Shown: piece after piece, positions 16,370-24,766 of the stretch
Layout of the letters: the number at the start of each line of letters is the position of its first letter
How positions within the stretch are numbered: the stretch's first letter is position 1
NCBI RefSeq assembly: GCF_037055355.1
Contig: NZ_CP146350.1
Location: forward strand, 3,371,001 to 3,435,000
DNA from: Streptomyces sp. DG1A-41
Lineage (GTDB): Bacteria; Actinomycetota; Actinomycetes; Streptomycetales; Streptomycetaceae
Length of the DNA stretch: 64,000 nt
Direction of reading: 5' to 3'
Notes under the pieces: model-generated
What the model was told of the DNA's origin: nothing
Databases searched by the model: none
What the model saw: the letters and a program-made list of their open reading frames with translations, nothing else
Translations under genes and position numbers: made by a program

Positions 16370-16795
16370 TCAGCCGCTGAGCTGCTTGGGCTTGTCGCCG
16401 CCCGTGATCTGGATGCGGCGCGGCTTGGCCTGCTCGGCCACCGGGATGCGCAGGGTCAGGACGCCGGCCTCGTACGAGGCGTCGATGCGCTCCGTGTCCA
16501 GCGTGTCGCCGAGGAAGAGCTGGCGGGTGAAGCTGCCGGTGGGACGCTCGGCGACGAGGAGCTCCGCGTCCTCGGGGGCGGGGGACCTGCGCTCTGCTCG
16601 GACGTTCAGGACGTTGCGTTCGACGTCCAGCTCGATCGACTCGGGGTCGATGCCGGGGAGGTCGAAGTGGACGAGGAACTCGTCCCCGGAGCGGTAGGCA
16701 TCCATCGCCATCGCCGACGGGCGGGTGGCGGGGCCGAGGACCTGCTGGGTGAGCCGGTCGAGTTCACGGAAGGGGTCCGTGCGCATGAGCATCAC
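16370..16795 (-). CDS. Hsp20 small heat-shock protein
   Basis: This 141-residue protein has an alpha-crystallin domain at ~residues 30-125: [20 protein letters not shown], the VRAERR strand, and the C-terminal [16 protein letters not shown] with its G-V-L-T-L motif. The flexible end RRIQITG carries the I-x-I anchor used in oligomer assembly. It acts as an ATP-independent holdase. A near-consensus promoter lies 58 bases upstream. An ATG one codon later (16792) is also possible. Confidence 0.93.
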   Translation of the reverse strand: MMLMRTDPFRELDRLTQQVLGPATRPSAMAMDAYRSGDEFLVHFDLPGIDPESIELDVERNVLNVRAERRSPAPEDAELLVAERPTGSFTRQLFLGDTLDTERIDASYEAGVLTLRIPVAEQAKPRRIQITGGDKPKQLSG

Positions 16796-16852
16796 TGGTC
16801 ACTCCTCTCTTCAGGCTTTGCCTGTGCGATGCCCTTACGTTCTGCGTCTTCT

Positions 16853-16881
16853 TATATAACTCGGAGGAGGAAACTTGACAA
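16853..16881 (-). promoter_or_regulatory. Promoter of hsp20-like gene
   Basis: On the minus strand, TTGTCA (16876-16881) is followed by exactly 17 bases and TATATA (16853-16858), an unusually good housekeeping promoter for this genome. The -35 is embedded in CTTG-T-CAAG, a small palindrome that could be a repressor half-site. No classical HspR or RheA box is seen. Confidence 0.65.
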
Positions 16882-16987
16882 GCCTCGACTCACATCGGAG
16901 AGGTGATCTTGTGGTGCCCCGGCGCAGGCGCCCGTCACCTGGGGCGTTAGCCTCAAGACCGCACGAGCGAGGGCACAGGAGGCAGGA

Positions 16988-17290
16988 ATGGCGAAGGTTC
17001 CCAGTGCGGTGATCGCCGCGAGCGGGCTCGTGGGCGGGTACGGCGTGGCCCGCTGGACCAGGCAGCGGCCGCTCGGCGGGGCCGTGCTCGCCGTCGCCGG
17101 GGCCGCGGCCGCGCGGCAGTGGCGGCAGCAGGCCGGCGGGGTGGCCGCGGGGGCGTTGTCGGCCGCGTATGTCGCCGCCTTCGCCGGGTCGCATCCGCTG
17201 GCCAAGAAGGTGGGGGCCTGGCCTGCCGTGTTCGGGGTGGCGGGGGCCGTGGCGGTGGCGTCCTGGGTGGTCGCCGACCGGCGCGGTTGA
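16988..17290 (+). CDS. Small Gly/Ala-rich membrane protein
   Basis: This 100-residue protein starts at an ATG with AGGAGG upstream. It is nearly all Ala, Gly and Val, with about three weak membrane segments (AVIAASGLVGGYGVA, AVLAVAGAAAA and WPAVFGVAGAVAVASWVVA). It is conserved in Streptomyces as a hypothetical protein. Its function is unknown. Confidence 0.7.
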   Translation: MAKVPSAVIAASGLVGGYGVARWTRQRPLGGAVLAVAGAAAARQWRQQAGGVAAGALSAAYVAAFAGSHPLAKKVGAWPAVFGVAGAVAVASWVVADRRG

Positions 17291-17307
17291 GCCGAGCGCA
17301 CAGCGAA

Positions 17308-17340
17308 GAACCCCGGCCCTGAAACCCAGGGCCGGGGTTC
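17308..17340. terminator. Bidirectional terminator
   Basis: A perfect 14-base stem, GAACCCCGGCCCTG (17308-17321) with CAGGGCCGGGGTTC (17327-17340), has a 5-base loop. It ends the membrane protein gene on the plus strand and, with TTCTTCG on the other side, the tRNA gene on the minus strand. Confidence 0.85.
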
Positions 17341-17345
17341 TCGTC

Positions 17346-17418
17346 TGGAGCGCCGGGCAGGCCTTGCACCTGCATTTCCCCGCAGGAAGCGGGGCGTCTT
17401 TCCTTGGACCACCAACGC
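17346..17418 (-). tRNA. tRNA-Gly(TCC), atypical
   Basis: A full cloverleaf of 73 bases with an encoded CCA is present. Acceptor GCGTTGG pairs with CCGGCGC (two G-T pairs), followed by discriminator T, typical of bacterial Gly. T8, A14 and G18-G19 are present. The D stem is GTC/GAC and the anticodon stem CCCCG/CGGGG. The loop CTTCCTG has T33 and anticodon TCC, but T at position 37. The T arm GCAGG/CCTGC has loop TGCAAGG, with G where the universal T55 belongs. This deviation recalls the staphylococcal tRNA-Gly species used for cell-wall synthesis. A terminator follows directly. Confidence 0.8.
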
Positions 17419-17459
17419 ATCGTCCGTCTACCGGAGTTCCTGCGACCGGACGCAGATCA

Positions 17460-17465
17460 ACTATA
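17460..17465 (-). promoter_or_regulatory. Candidate -10 box for tRNA-Gly
   Basis: TATAGT on the minus strand lies 42 bases before the tRNA 5' end in an otherwise GC-rich stretch. No good -35 is found at 17 bases, so this is only a partial promoter match. Confidence 0.4.
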
Positions 17466-17553
17466 GCGCAGTTTTCGTTATCGCCTCCGCCGTCCGGCCG
17501 TCTCCTCACCGTCCCCCGCAGGAACGCGACTTACGACGTTGAGGTGCGACAAC

Positions 17554-19032
17554 GTGACACGACACATCAGCCGCCGGAGCATGGTGCAGGCCGCGGGCGC
17601 GGCAGCCGGAGCCGCCGGCATCGGCGTCGGTACGACCGCGCTCGCGATTCCGGCCTCCGCCGCCGGCTCCGCTTTCGCCCACCCGGGGCTGCTGCACACC
17701 CGTACCGACCTGGACCGTATGGCGGCCAAGGTGAAGGCGGGCGCCAGACCCTATACGGCCGGGTTCGCCAAGCTCACCGCCAACCGGCACGCGCAGAGCG
17801 GCTGGCGGGCCAATCCGCAGGCCACGGTGTACCGGGGGGCGGGTTCGCCCCAGAACTACGCGGTCCTCTACAACGACATCCACGCCGCCTACCAGAACGC
17901 CCTGCGGTACCACGTCAGCGGCGAGACCGCGCACGCCGACACCGCGGTGGCGATCCTCAACGCCTGGTCGGGGAAGCTGACGTCGATCCAGGGCTCCGCC
18001 GACCGGTTCCTGGCCGCCGGGCTGTACGGCTACCAGTTCGCCAACGCCGCCGAACTCGTACGCGATCACGGTGACTTCGAGCTCGGGCGGGCGCAGGAGC
18101 TGATGCGCAACGTCTTCCATCCGCTCAGCGACGGTTTCCTGAGCGATCACAACAACGCCGTCGTCACCAACTACTGGCCCAACTGGGACCTGACGGCCAT
18201 CGCCTGTGTGCTCGCCACCGGCATCTTCTGCGACGACCGTGCCGTGGTCGACCGGGCCGTCGAGTACTTCAAGCACGGGGACGGCATGGGGTCCGTCAAG
18301 CACGCTATTCCCGTCGTGCACGAGGACGGGCTCGCCGAGTGGGTCGAGGCCGGGCGGGACCAAGGGCATGCGCTGCTCGGGGTCGGGCTGATGGGCACGG
18401 TGTGCGAGATGGCGTGGAACCAGGGGATCGATCTGTACGGCTACGACGACAGCCGGTTCCTCAAGGGGGCGCAGTACGTGGCGAAGTGGAGCCTGGGCGG
18501 GGACGTGCCGTATACGGCCAACACGCGGAGGAAGGGGGCCATCGGGGGGTGGTCGGGGAGTGAGACCGCGACCGGGGCCGCGGGTGTGGATCCGGCCATG
18601 ACTCGGCCCATCTGGGCGATGATCGCCAACCATTACACCAAGCGGCGGGGGTTGTCGGCGTCGTATGTGACGCGTGCTGCGGCCAAGGCTGCGCCGGAGG
18701 GCGGGGGTGGGGATTATGGGCCCAACAGTGGGGGTTACGACCAGCTTGGGTTCGGGACTCTGGCCTTTACTCGGGATCGGGAGCGGGTGGAGGGGGCGGT
18801 TGGCGGGGCGCCGAGTGCGGGTTCGTCTGGAGCGGCCTCTGGTGGGGGTGCGCGGCCGCAGGGGGCCGTGAGCGCCTCGGGCTCGCCTGCTGCGGGGCGT
18901 GACCTGGCTGCTACCGGGGCCGAGGATGTGGTCGGCTGGGTTGCCGCGGCGGGGGTTTCCGCTGTCGCGGGTGGGTTGCTGTTGCTGCGGCGGCGGGGAA
19001 GGGTGCGGGTGCGGCGGGGTGGGGCCGAGTAG
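17554..19032 (+). CDS. Tat-exported alginate-lyase-like protein with LAATG sortase anchor
   Basis: This 492-residue protein is taken from the GTG at 17554. The N-terminus is a Tat signal (SRRSMVQAAG, then a hydrophobic Ala/Gly stretch to PASA). Residues ~45-400 form a helical toroid like polysaccharide lyases of the alginate/heparinase type, with conserved HNNAVVTNYWPNWDL and the active-site-like Asn and His residues. The C-terminus has a Ser/Gly/Ala linker, then DLAATGAED, a hydrophobic segment (VAAAGVSAVAGGLLLL) and an Arg-rich tail: a class E sortase signal. It is therefore probably displayed on the cell wall as a polysaccharide-degrading enzyme. Substrate unknown. Confidence 0.82.
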   Translation: MTRHISRRSMVQAAGAAAGAAGIGVGTTALAIPASAAGSAFAHPGLLHTRTDLDRMAAKVKAGARPYTAGFAKLTANRHAQSGWRANPQATVYRGAGSPQNYAVLYNDIHAAYQNALRYHVSGETAHADTAVAILNAWSGKLTSIQGSADRFLAAGLYGYQFANAAELVRDHGDFELGRAQELMRNVFHPLSDGFLSDHNNAVVTNYWPNWDLTAIACVLATGIFCDDRAVVDRAVEYFKHGDGMGSVKHAIPVVHEDGLAEWVEAGRDQGHALLGVGLMGTVCEMAWNQGIDLYGYDDSRFLKGAQYVAKWSLGGDVPYTANTRRKGAIGGWSGSETATGAAGVDPAMTRPIWAMIANHYTKRRGLSASYVTRAAAKAAPEGGGGDYGPNSGGYDQLGFGTLAFTRDRERVEGAVGGAPSAGSSGAASGGGARPQGAVSASGSPAAGRDLAATGAEDVVGWVAAAGVSAVAGGLLLLRRRGRVRVRRGGAE

Positions 19033-19136
19033 CGTCCGGCACGTTGCGCAGGGCCTCGGCCTTCGGCACGTTGCGAGGGCGCTGGGCGTGTGGCCCGGGC
19101 ACGGGTCGGGTCGCTCGCCGGCGCCGGCGGGGTGCC

Positions 19137-19181
19137 GCTGCGCCCACCCGTGCCGCCCCAAGCGGCACGGGTGGGCGCAGC
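19137..19181. repeat. Long hairpin repeat, family also at 23.8 kb
   Basis: A perfect 19-base inverted repeat (19137-19155 with 19163-19181) has loop CCCCAAG. The core CCACCCGTGCCG / CGGCACGGGTGG recurs at 23804-23815 and 23910-23922. It lies between convergent genes and could terminate both, but the recurrence marks it as an intergenic repeat family. Confidence 0.7.
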
Positions 19182-19212
19182 TGCGTCGGCTACGGCCGCC
19201 CGCAGCCAGGTG

Positions 19213-20748
19213 CTACGTCGTCGCCGTCCTCGACCCCGTCGAGCCGGAGGCGTAGGCGCCGTCTCCCTTGTCTTGAGCCGTCGGGCCCGTCTGGTCCGTC
19301 GCTGCCGTGAGCGGCCTGGCGATGTCCTCCAGGGAGCGGCGTTCCGCGCGTACCGCGAGGAGCGCTGCTGCCAGGCCGGCCAGGCACATCAGGGTCGCGC
19401 CGATCTGGAAGGCGAGGACCGTGTCGGCGACCTTGCCCGTGCCGGTGAGGTCGGCGAAGAGGAGCGGGCCGCTGATGCCGCCGGCTGCGGTGCCGATGGC
19501 GTAGAAGAAGGCGATGGACATGGCGCGGGTCTCCATCGGGAAGACCTCGGACACCGTCAGGTAGGCGCTGGACGCGCCCGCCGAGGCGAAGAACAGCACC
19601 GCGCACCAGCAGGCCGTCAGCGTGCTCGCGCTGAGGGAGCCCTGGTCGAAGAGCCAGGCCGTGCCGAAGAGGAGCAGGCCGGACAGCAGGTAGGTACCGG
19701 AGATCATCACGCGGCGGCCCACCGTGTCGAAGAGCTTGCCCAGCAGCAGCGGGCCGAAGAAGTTACCGAGGGCGATGACCGCGAAGTAGTAGCCGGTGTT
19801 GCCGCTCGGGACGTCGAAGAACGTCGTCAGGATCGCGCCGAAGCCGAAGGTGATGGCGTTGTAGAGGAAGGCCTGGCCGATGAAGAGGGAGAAGCCGAGG
19901 ACCGCGCGGCGGCGGTAGTCGGAGAAGACCGTGCGGCCGATCTCGAGGAAGGAGACGCCGCGGCGCTGGTGGATGGTGATCTCGCCCTCCGCGCGCGGCA
20001 GCGGCTCGCCCTGCTCCTGCTCGATCTTCCGCTCGATCGAGGAGACGATGCGTTCCGCTTCGTCGTCACGGCCGTGGATCAGGAGCCAGCGGGGGCTCTC
20101 CGGGACGTGCCGGCGGACCAGGAGGATCACCAGGGCCAGGACCGCGCCGAGCGCGAAGGTGAGGCGCCAGCCGACGTTCGCCGCGAAGATGTCGGTGTCC
20201 AGCGCGACGATCGAGAGGAGGGAGCCGCCGACCGCGCCCAGCCAGAAGCTGCCGTTGATCATCAGGTCGACGCGGCCCCGGTACTCCTTGGGGATCAGCT
20301 CGTCGATCGCGGAGTTGATGGCCGCGTACTCGCCGCCGATGCCGAAGCCGGTGAGGAAGCGGAAGAGGAAGAACCACCAGGTGTCGAAGGCGATCGCGGT
20401 CAGGGCGGTGGCGCCGAGGTAGACCGCGAGCGTGATCATGAAGAGTTTTCTACGGCCCCACTTGTCGGTCAGCCGGCCCCAGAAGAGCGCGCCGGAGCAG
20501 GCTCCCGCCACGTACAGGGCGGCCGCGAGGCCGGTGACCTCGCCGGAGGTGATGGGCAGGCCGCTGCCGGGCTCCGACAGGCGGCTGGCGATGTTGCCCA
20601 CGACGGTGACTTCGAGACCGTCGAGGATCCACACGGTGCCGAGTCCGATGACGATCGTCCAGTGCCAGCGTGACCACGGGAGGCGGTCGAGGCGGGCGGG
20701 GATGTCGGTGGTCACGGTGCGGCCGGTCCCGGCCTGTGCGGTGGTCAT
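19213..20748 (-). CDS. MFS transporter, sugar-porter type
   Basis: This 511-residue protein starts at the ATG at 20748 with GGAGG upstream. Twelve membrane segments are predicted. Sugar-porter motifs are visible: GRLTDKWGRRKLF after helix 2, GFGIGGEYAAINSAIDELIP in helices 4-5, and VPESPRWLLIHGR before the central loop. The pattern fits metabolite:H+ symporters for aromatic acids or sugars. The C-terminal tail is Thr/Gly-rich. No operon partner reveals the substrate. Confidence 0.85.
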   Translation of the reverse strand: MTTAQAGTGRTVTTDIPARLDRLPWSRWHWTIVIGLGTVWILDGLEVTVVGNIASRLSEPGSGLPITSGEVTGLAAALYVAGACSGALFWGRLTDKWGRRKLFMITLAVYLGATALTAIAFDTWWFFLFRFLTGFGIGGEYAAINSAIDELIPKEYRGRVDLMINGSFWLGAVGGSLLSIVALDTDIFAANVGWRLTFALGAVLALVILLVRRHVPESPRWLLIHGRDDEAERIVSSIERKIEQEQGEPLPRAEGEITIHQRRGVSFLEIGRTVFSDYRRRAVLGFSLFIGQAFLYNAITFGFGAILTTFFDVPSGNTGYYFAVIALGNFFGPLLLGKLFDTVGRRVMISGTYLLSGLLLFGTAWLFDQGSLSASTLTACWCAVLFFASAGASSAYLTVSEVFPMETRAMSIAFFYAIGTAAGGISGPLLFADLTGTGKVADTVLAFQIGATLMCLAGLAAALLAVRAERRSLEDIARPLTAATDQTGPTAQDKGDGAYASGSTGSRTATT

Positions 20749-20847
20749 GGGCTCCCTCCTCATCGAGAAGAACCCGGTTCGAGTGCCCTGAGCGGTTTCG
20801 CTTACGCCCTGCCACCTGACGCCACCGGCGCGTCACCGTCCCGCCGC

Positions 20848-22188
20848 TCACGCCCCCAGCGCGTGCGACACCGTGTAGATCAGCAGGCCGGCGAGTGAGC
20901 CGACCACCGTGCCGTTGATCCGGATGAACTGGAGGTCGCGGCCGATGTTCGCCTCGATCTTCCTCGTGGTGTGCTCGGCGTCCCAGCTCGCCACCGTGTC
21001 CGTGATCAGGGAGGTGATCTCCTTGCGGTAAGTGGTGACGACGTAGACGGCCGCGTCCTCCACCCACTTGTCGACCTTGTCCTGGACCTTGCGCTCGGCC
21101 GCCATCCGGGAGCCCAGCGACAGCAGGGAGGCCCGGACGCGCAGCCGCAGCTCGCTGCGCTCGTCCTCCGCCGCCGCGACGATCATGGACCGTACGGCCG
21201 TCCAGGCGCTGGCGATGAGGTCCTGGACCTCGCCGCGGCCCAGCACCTCGCCCTTGAGCCGCTCGACGCGGGCGCGGGTGTCGGTGTCGGACTGGAGGTC
21301 GGAGGCGAAGTCGGTGAGGAAGCGGTCGAGGGCGCCACGCGCGGGGTGGGCGGGCATGTCGCGCATCTCGGTGGCGAAGCGCAGCAGCTCCTTGTAGACG
21401 CGCTCGCCCACCTTCCGGTCGACGAACCTCGGCGTCCAGCCGGGCGCGCCGCCCTCCACGGCGTCCATCACCTCGTCGCGGTGCAGCACCAGCCAGTCGT
21501 GCGCGCGGGTGACGACCAGGTCGACGACCCGCTTGTGGCCGCCGTCGGCGACGACCTTCTCCAGCATCTTGCCGATGCCGGGTCCGATCTCCTGGGCGTT
21601 GGCGCGGCGCGTGATCGCCTCGCCGACCACGGCCTGGACGTCGGAGTCGCGCAGGACGGTCAGGGCGCCGCGCAGGGCGGTGGACAGCTCCGCCGTGACC
21701 CGGTCGGCGTGCTCGGGGACGGCGAGCCAGGCGCCGAGGCGGCTGCCGATGCCGACGGCGCGCAGCCGTTGCCGTACGACGTCCTCGGAGAGGAAGTTCT
21801 CCCCGACGAACTCGCCCAGGGAGACGCCGAGCTGGTCCTTCTTGGTGGGGATGATCGCGGTGTGCGGGATGGGGATGCCCAGGGGGTGGCGGAAGAGGGC
21901 GGTGACGGCGAACCAGTCGGCGAGCGCGCCGACCATGCCCGCCTCGGCGGCCGCGGCGACATAGGCCGCCCAGGGCCCCGCGCCGGAGTTCTGGGCCCAC
22001 TTGGCGAGGATGTAGACCACGGCCACGAACAGCAGGAGCCCGGTGGCGGTGAGTTTCATGCGGCGTACGCCGCGCTGCTTCTCCTCGTCCGCCGGGCTGA
22101 AGCTCGTCATCGCACGGTTCGTGACGGCGCCCGGGCGGGCATGCTGCCCCCGGACACCACCCTTTTCTTCCACTTTCGCCTGTTCCAT
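20848..22188 (-). CDS. DUF445 membrane protein
   Basis: This 446-residue protein starts most likely at the ATG at 22188. One N-terminal membrane segment (LTATGLLLFVAVVYILAKWA) is followed by the DUF445 core (GMVGALADWFAVTALFRHPL and IPHTAIIPTKKDQLGVSLG). A long helical domain and a last hydrophobic helix (VVGSLAGLLIYTVSHAL) come after it. The family is widespread but uncharacterised, with suggested roles at the envelope. It is divergent from the GDSL lipase gene. Confidence 0.85.
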   Translation of the reverse strand: MEQAKVEEKGGVRGQHARPGAVTNRAMTSFSPADEEKQRGVRRMKLTATGLLLFVAVVYILAKWAQNSGAGPWAAYVAAAAEAGMVGALADWFAVTALFRHPLGIPIPHTAIIPTKKDQLGVSLGEFVGENFLSEDVVRQRLRAVGIGSRLGAWLAVPEHADRVTAELSTALRGALTVLRDSDVQAVVGEAITRRANAQEIGPGIGKMLEKVVADGGHKRVVDLVVTRAHDWLVLHRDEVMDAVEGGAPGWTPRFVDRKVGERVYKELLRFATEMRDMPAHPARGALDRFLTDFASDLQSDTDTRARVERLKGEVLGRGEVQDLIASAWTAVRSMIVAAAEDERSELRLRVRASLLSLGSRMAAERKVQDKVDKWVEDAAVYVVTTYRKEITSLITDTVASWDAEHTTRKIEANIGRDLQFIRINGTVVGSLAGLLIYTVSHALGA

Positions 22189-22385
22189 CCGCTCCACCCG
22201 CTTGGTGATCCCACACACATTGTCCCTTCCTGACCGACTCCTGGAACGGAACAGGAGTTCCCGGCGTCTGTCGGGAGGGGGCAATGCCACGGGGGGGTCC
22301 TGTGAGCTTCCCCCTGCCCATGCCGCATCATGGGCACATCAGATCGGAGCCTGGGGCTCCCATCGCCCGAGGAGAACTACACAGC

Positions 22386-23720
22386 ATGACCCGGGGTCGT
22401 GGTTACGCCCTTCTGGCCGGGCTGGTCGCAGCCATCGTGGCCCTTTCCACTGCCATATACGTCGGAGTGGCGTCCGACGACGGCACGCACAGCCGGAACG
22501 CCGTCACGGACAGCCGCCTTCCGAACAACTCCGCCGCACCCGCCTCCACCGGCACCTGGGTCGGCACCTGGTCCACCTCCCCGGCCGCGGCCGAGCCCGG
22601 CACGGAGACGACCGGCATGGCGAACCGTTCGGTGCGCAACGTCGTCCACACCAGCGTCGGCGGTACGAGTGCCCGCGTGACGCTGTCCAATCTCTACGGC
22701 CAGTCGCCGCTGAGCATCACACAGGCCTCCATCGCCGTCGCCGCCGGCAGCGGTACGCCCGCGGCGCTCCCGGACACGATGCGGCAGCTGACCTTCAACG
22801 GCGGGCCGACGGTCGTCATCCCGCCCGGCCGGCAGGTGATGAGCGACGCCGTGCGCATCGCCGTCCCGCACGACGCGGACGTCCTGATCACCACGTACAC
22901 GCCGACCAGCTCCGGCCCGGTGACGTACCACCCGCACGCCCGGCAGATCTCCTACGTCGCCCAGGGCGACCACGCGGCGGACGCGACGGGCGCGCCGTAC
23001 ACCGAGCAGAGCATGTACTGGCGTTACCTGACCGCGCTGGACGTGCTGAGCAACGAGTCCGACGGGACGGTCGTCGTCCTCGGCGACTCGCTCACCGACG
23101 GGATCACCTCCACGGCGGGCGCCAACAACCGGTGGACCGATGTGCTGAACGACCGGCTACGCGCGGAGATCGCCGCCGGGCGGGATCTGCCCCGCTACAG
23201 CGTCGTCAACCAGGGCATCAGCGGGAACCGGGTCCTCACGGACGGGCTGGGCCGGCCGGCGGACAACCCCAGCGGGCTGAACCGCTTCGCGCGGGACGTG
23301 CTGGAGCGGACGAACGCCAAGGTCGTCGTCATCGACCTCGGGGTCAACGACATCCTGCGCAATCCTGGGCTCGCGGATCCGAACGCGATTCTCGGCGGGT
23401 TGCGCACGATGGTCGGGCAGGCGCATGCGCGGGGGCTGAAGGTCGTGGGGGCGACGCTGATGCCGTTCGGCGGGCACCGGGGGTACTCGGACGCGCGGGA
23501 GGCGGTGCGGCAGCGGATCAACGCGGAGATTCGTGCGGGGCGGGTCTTCGACGCGGTGGTCGACTTCGACAAGGCCCTGCGTGATCCTTATGACCCGCGC
23601 CGGCTGCGGGCCGACTACGACTCGGGGGATCATCTGCATCCCAGTGACAAGGGGTATGCGCGGATGGCGGAGGCGTTCGACCTGGAGAGCCTGAAGGGGT
23701 CGGCACCGGCGGAGCTGTAG
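22386..23720 (+). CDS. Secreted GDSL/SGNH lipase-esterase
   Basis: This 444-residue protein starts at the ATG at 22386 with GAGGAG upstream. The N-terminus is a signal peptide or anchor (YALLAGLVAAIVALSTAIYV). A beta-rich domain covers ~45-215. The SGNH hydrolase follows: S235 in VVLGDSLTDG (block I), QGISGNRVL (block II Gly), DLGVNDI (block III Asn) and D415-H418 in GDHLHPSDKGYA (block V). Such two-domain Streptomyces enzymes are secreted esterases or carbohydrate deacylases. It is divergent from DUF445. Confidence 0.9.
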   Translation: MTRGRGYALLAGLVAAIVALSTAIYVGVASDDGTHSRNAVTDSRLPNNSAAPASTGTWVGTWSTSPAAAEPGTETTGMANRSVRNVVHTSVGGTSARVTLSNLYGQSPLSITQASIAVAAGSGTPAALPDTMRQLTFNGGPTVVIPPGRQVMSDAVRIAVPHDADVLITTYTPTSSGPVTYHPHARQISYVAQGDHAADATGAPYTEQSMYWRYLTALDVLSNESDGTVVVLGDSLTDGITSTAGANNRWTDVLNDRLRAEIAAGRDLPRYSVVNQGISGNRVLTDGLGRPADNPSGLNRFARDVLERTNAKVVVIDLGVNDILRNPGLADPNAILGGLRTMVGQAHARGLKVVGATLMPFGGHRGYSDAREAVRQRINAEIRAGRVFDAVVDFDKALRDPYDPRRLRADYDSGDHLHPSDKGYARMAEAFDLESLKGSAPAEL

Positions 23721-23780
23721 GGGCTGCCGGCTGTTGCGTACCCGGCGCCGGTGCTGAGGCGCGGGGGGGGTGCGCAACCC

Positions 23781-23946
23781 GGCGCTGCGGGGTGCCGTCT
23801 GCGGCCACCCGTGCCGCCCCGAGCGGCACGACTGCCCGCAGACGGCGGGTAGTCGGCGCCGCTCAGCCGTGTGCTGATCCCGCTGAGCCGCGGGCAGTCG
23901 TGCCGCTGGGGCGGCACGGGTGGGCGCGGCGGCACCCCGCAGCGCC
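23781..23946. repeat. Large imperfect inverted repeat
   Basis: The left arm (23781-23839) and right arm (23890-23946) are near reverse complements over about 57 bases, ending in GGCGCTGCGGGGTGCCG and CGGCACCCCGCAGCGCC. A ~50-base centre itself folds (CGCTCAGC...GCTGAGCG). The arms contain the CCACCCGTGCCG core found at 19.15 kb. It lies between convergent genes. Confidence 0.75.
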
Positions 23947-24001
23947 GGGCTGCGGGGTGCCCCGGCTCCAACCTGAACGCCGAGTGCTCAGCGGTCGGCG
24001 T

Positions 24002-24733
24002 TCAGTGATCCCAGTGTGAGTCCCGGCGGGAGCCGTCGAGCTGGCGGCGGCCCGCCCTGCGGTCCAGTCGCTGCTGGCGGCGTTCCTCGCGGAGCCGCTG
24101 TTTCTCCGCTCGGGTCAGCTTTCGCTGGACTCCGACGCCGCCCCAGAAGGCGAAGCCGGTGATGATGACGCGCGGCGCGCCCAGGTCGCCGGGGACGCCC
24201 TCCTCCTGGTGGTCGAAGCCGCCCATGATGCCGATGCCGCGGACGACGACCTCGACGCCGGGCGGGACGATGACGTCCACCCCGCCCATGATCGCGATCA
24301 CGTTGATCTCGACCTCGCGGTCCGTGAAGTTCGCCTGGCGCAGGTCGATCTCCCCGCCTCCGCAGAGGGCGAGGCAGGTGAACCGCCGGGGCACCGTCCA
24401 GTGCCCCTTGCGCTGGAAGCCGGCCATCACGGCGGCGGCCCACGTCGAGGTTCCCTCACCGCCGACGATCCGCCCGGACCAGTCCGCGCCGTCCGGGCCG
24501 GCGGCGGGCTCCTTGGTCAGTGACACGGAGGGCGCCGTGACACCCGCGGCCGGCAGGTCCCGGGTGATCGGCGCCAGTTCCCCGTACGTCCGCGCCTGGT
24601 ACGTCGCGTCCAGCCGCTCCTCGAACTCCGCCATGTCGAGACGGCCCTCCGCGAGGGCGTCCCGCAGGATCTCGGCGACCCGTTCACGGTCGGCGTCGGA
24701 GGCGCGGAGGTCCGGGACTGCGTCGTCGGTCAT
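24002..24733 (-). CDS. DUF1707 / LiaF-like protein
   Basis: This 243-residue protein starts with a DUF1707 domain (LRASDADRERVAEILRDAL, then EERLDATYQARTYGEL), a ~55-residue module common in actinobacteria. Residues ~95-215 form a beta-rich LiaF-type domain (GGGEIDLRQANFTDREVEIN; AIMGGVDVIVPPGVEV). The end is Arg-rich. LiaF-like domains are linked to envelope-stress signalling, but no two-component genes lie nearby. No membrane segment is evident, so it is cytoplasmic. Confidence 0.85.
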   Translation of the reverse strand: MTDDAVPDLRASDADRERVAEILRDALAEGRLDMAEFEERLDATYQARTYGELAPITRDLPAAGVTAPSVSLTKEPAAGPDGADWSGRIVGGEGTSTWAAAVMAGFQRKGHWTVPRRFTCLALCGGGEIDLRQANFTDREVEINVIAIMGGVDVIVPPGVEVVVRGIGIMGGFDHQEEGVPGDLGAPRVIITGFAFWGGVGVQRKLTRAEKQRLREERRQQRLDRRAGRRQLDGSRRDSHWDH

Positions 24734-24766
24734 ATACAGCAGCGTACGAGTTACATGTCCCGGACA

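Noticed and set aside
19090..20673. 527-codon plus-strand open frame
   Set aside because: Antisense to the MFS transporter, runs through the hairpin repeat, and is Arg/Glu/Ala-rich without domains.
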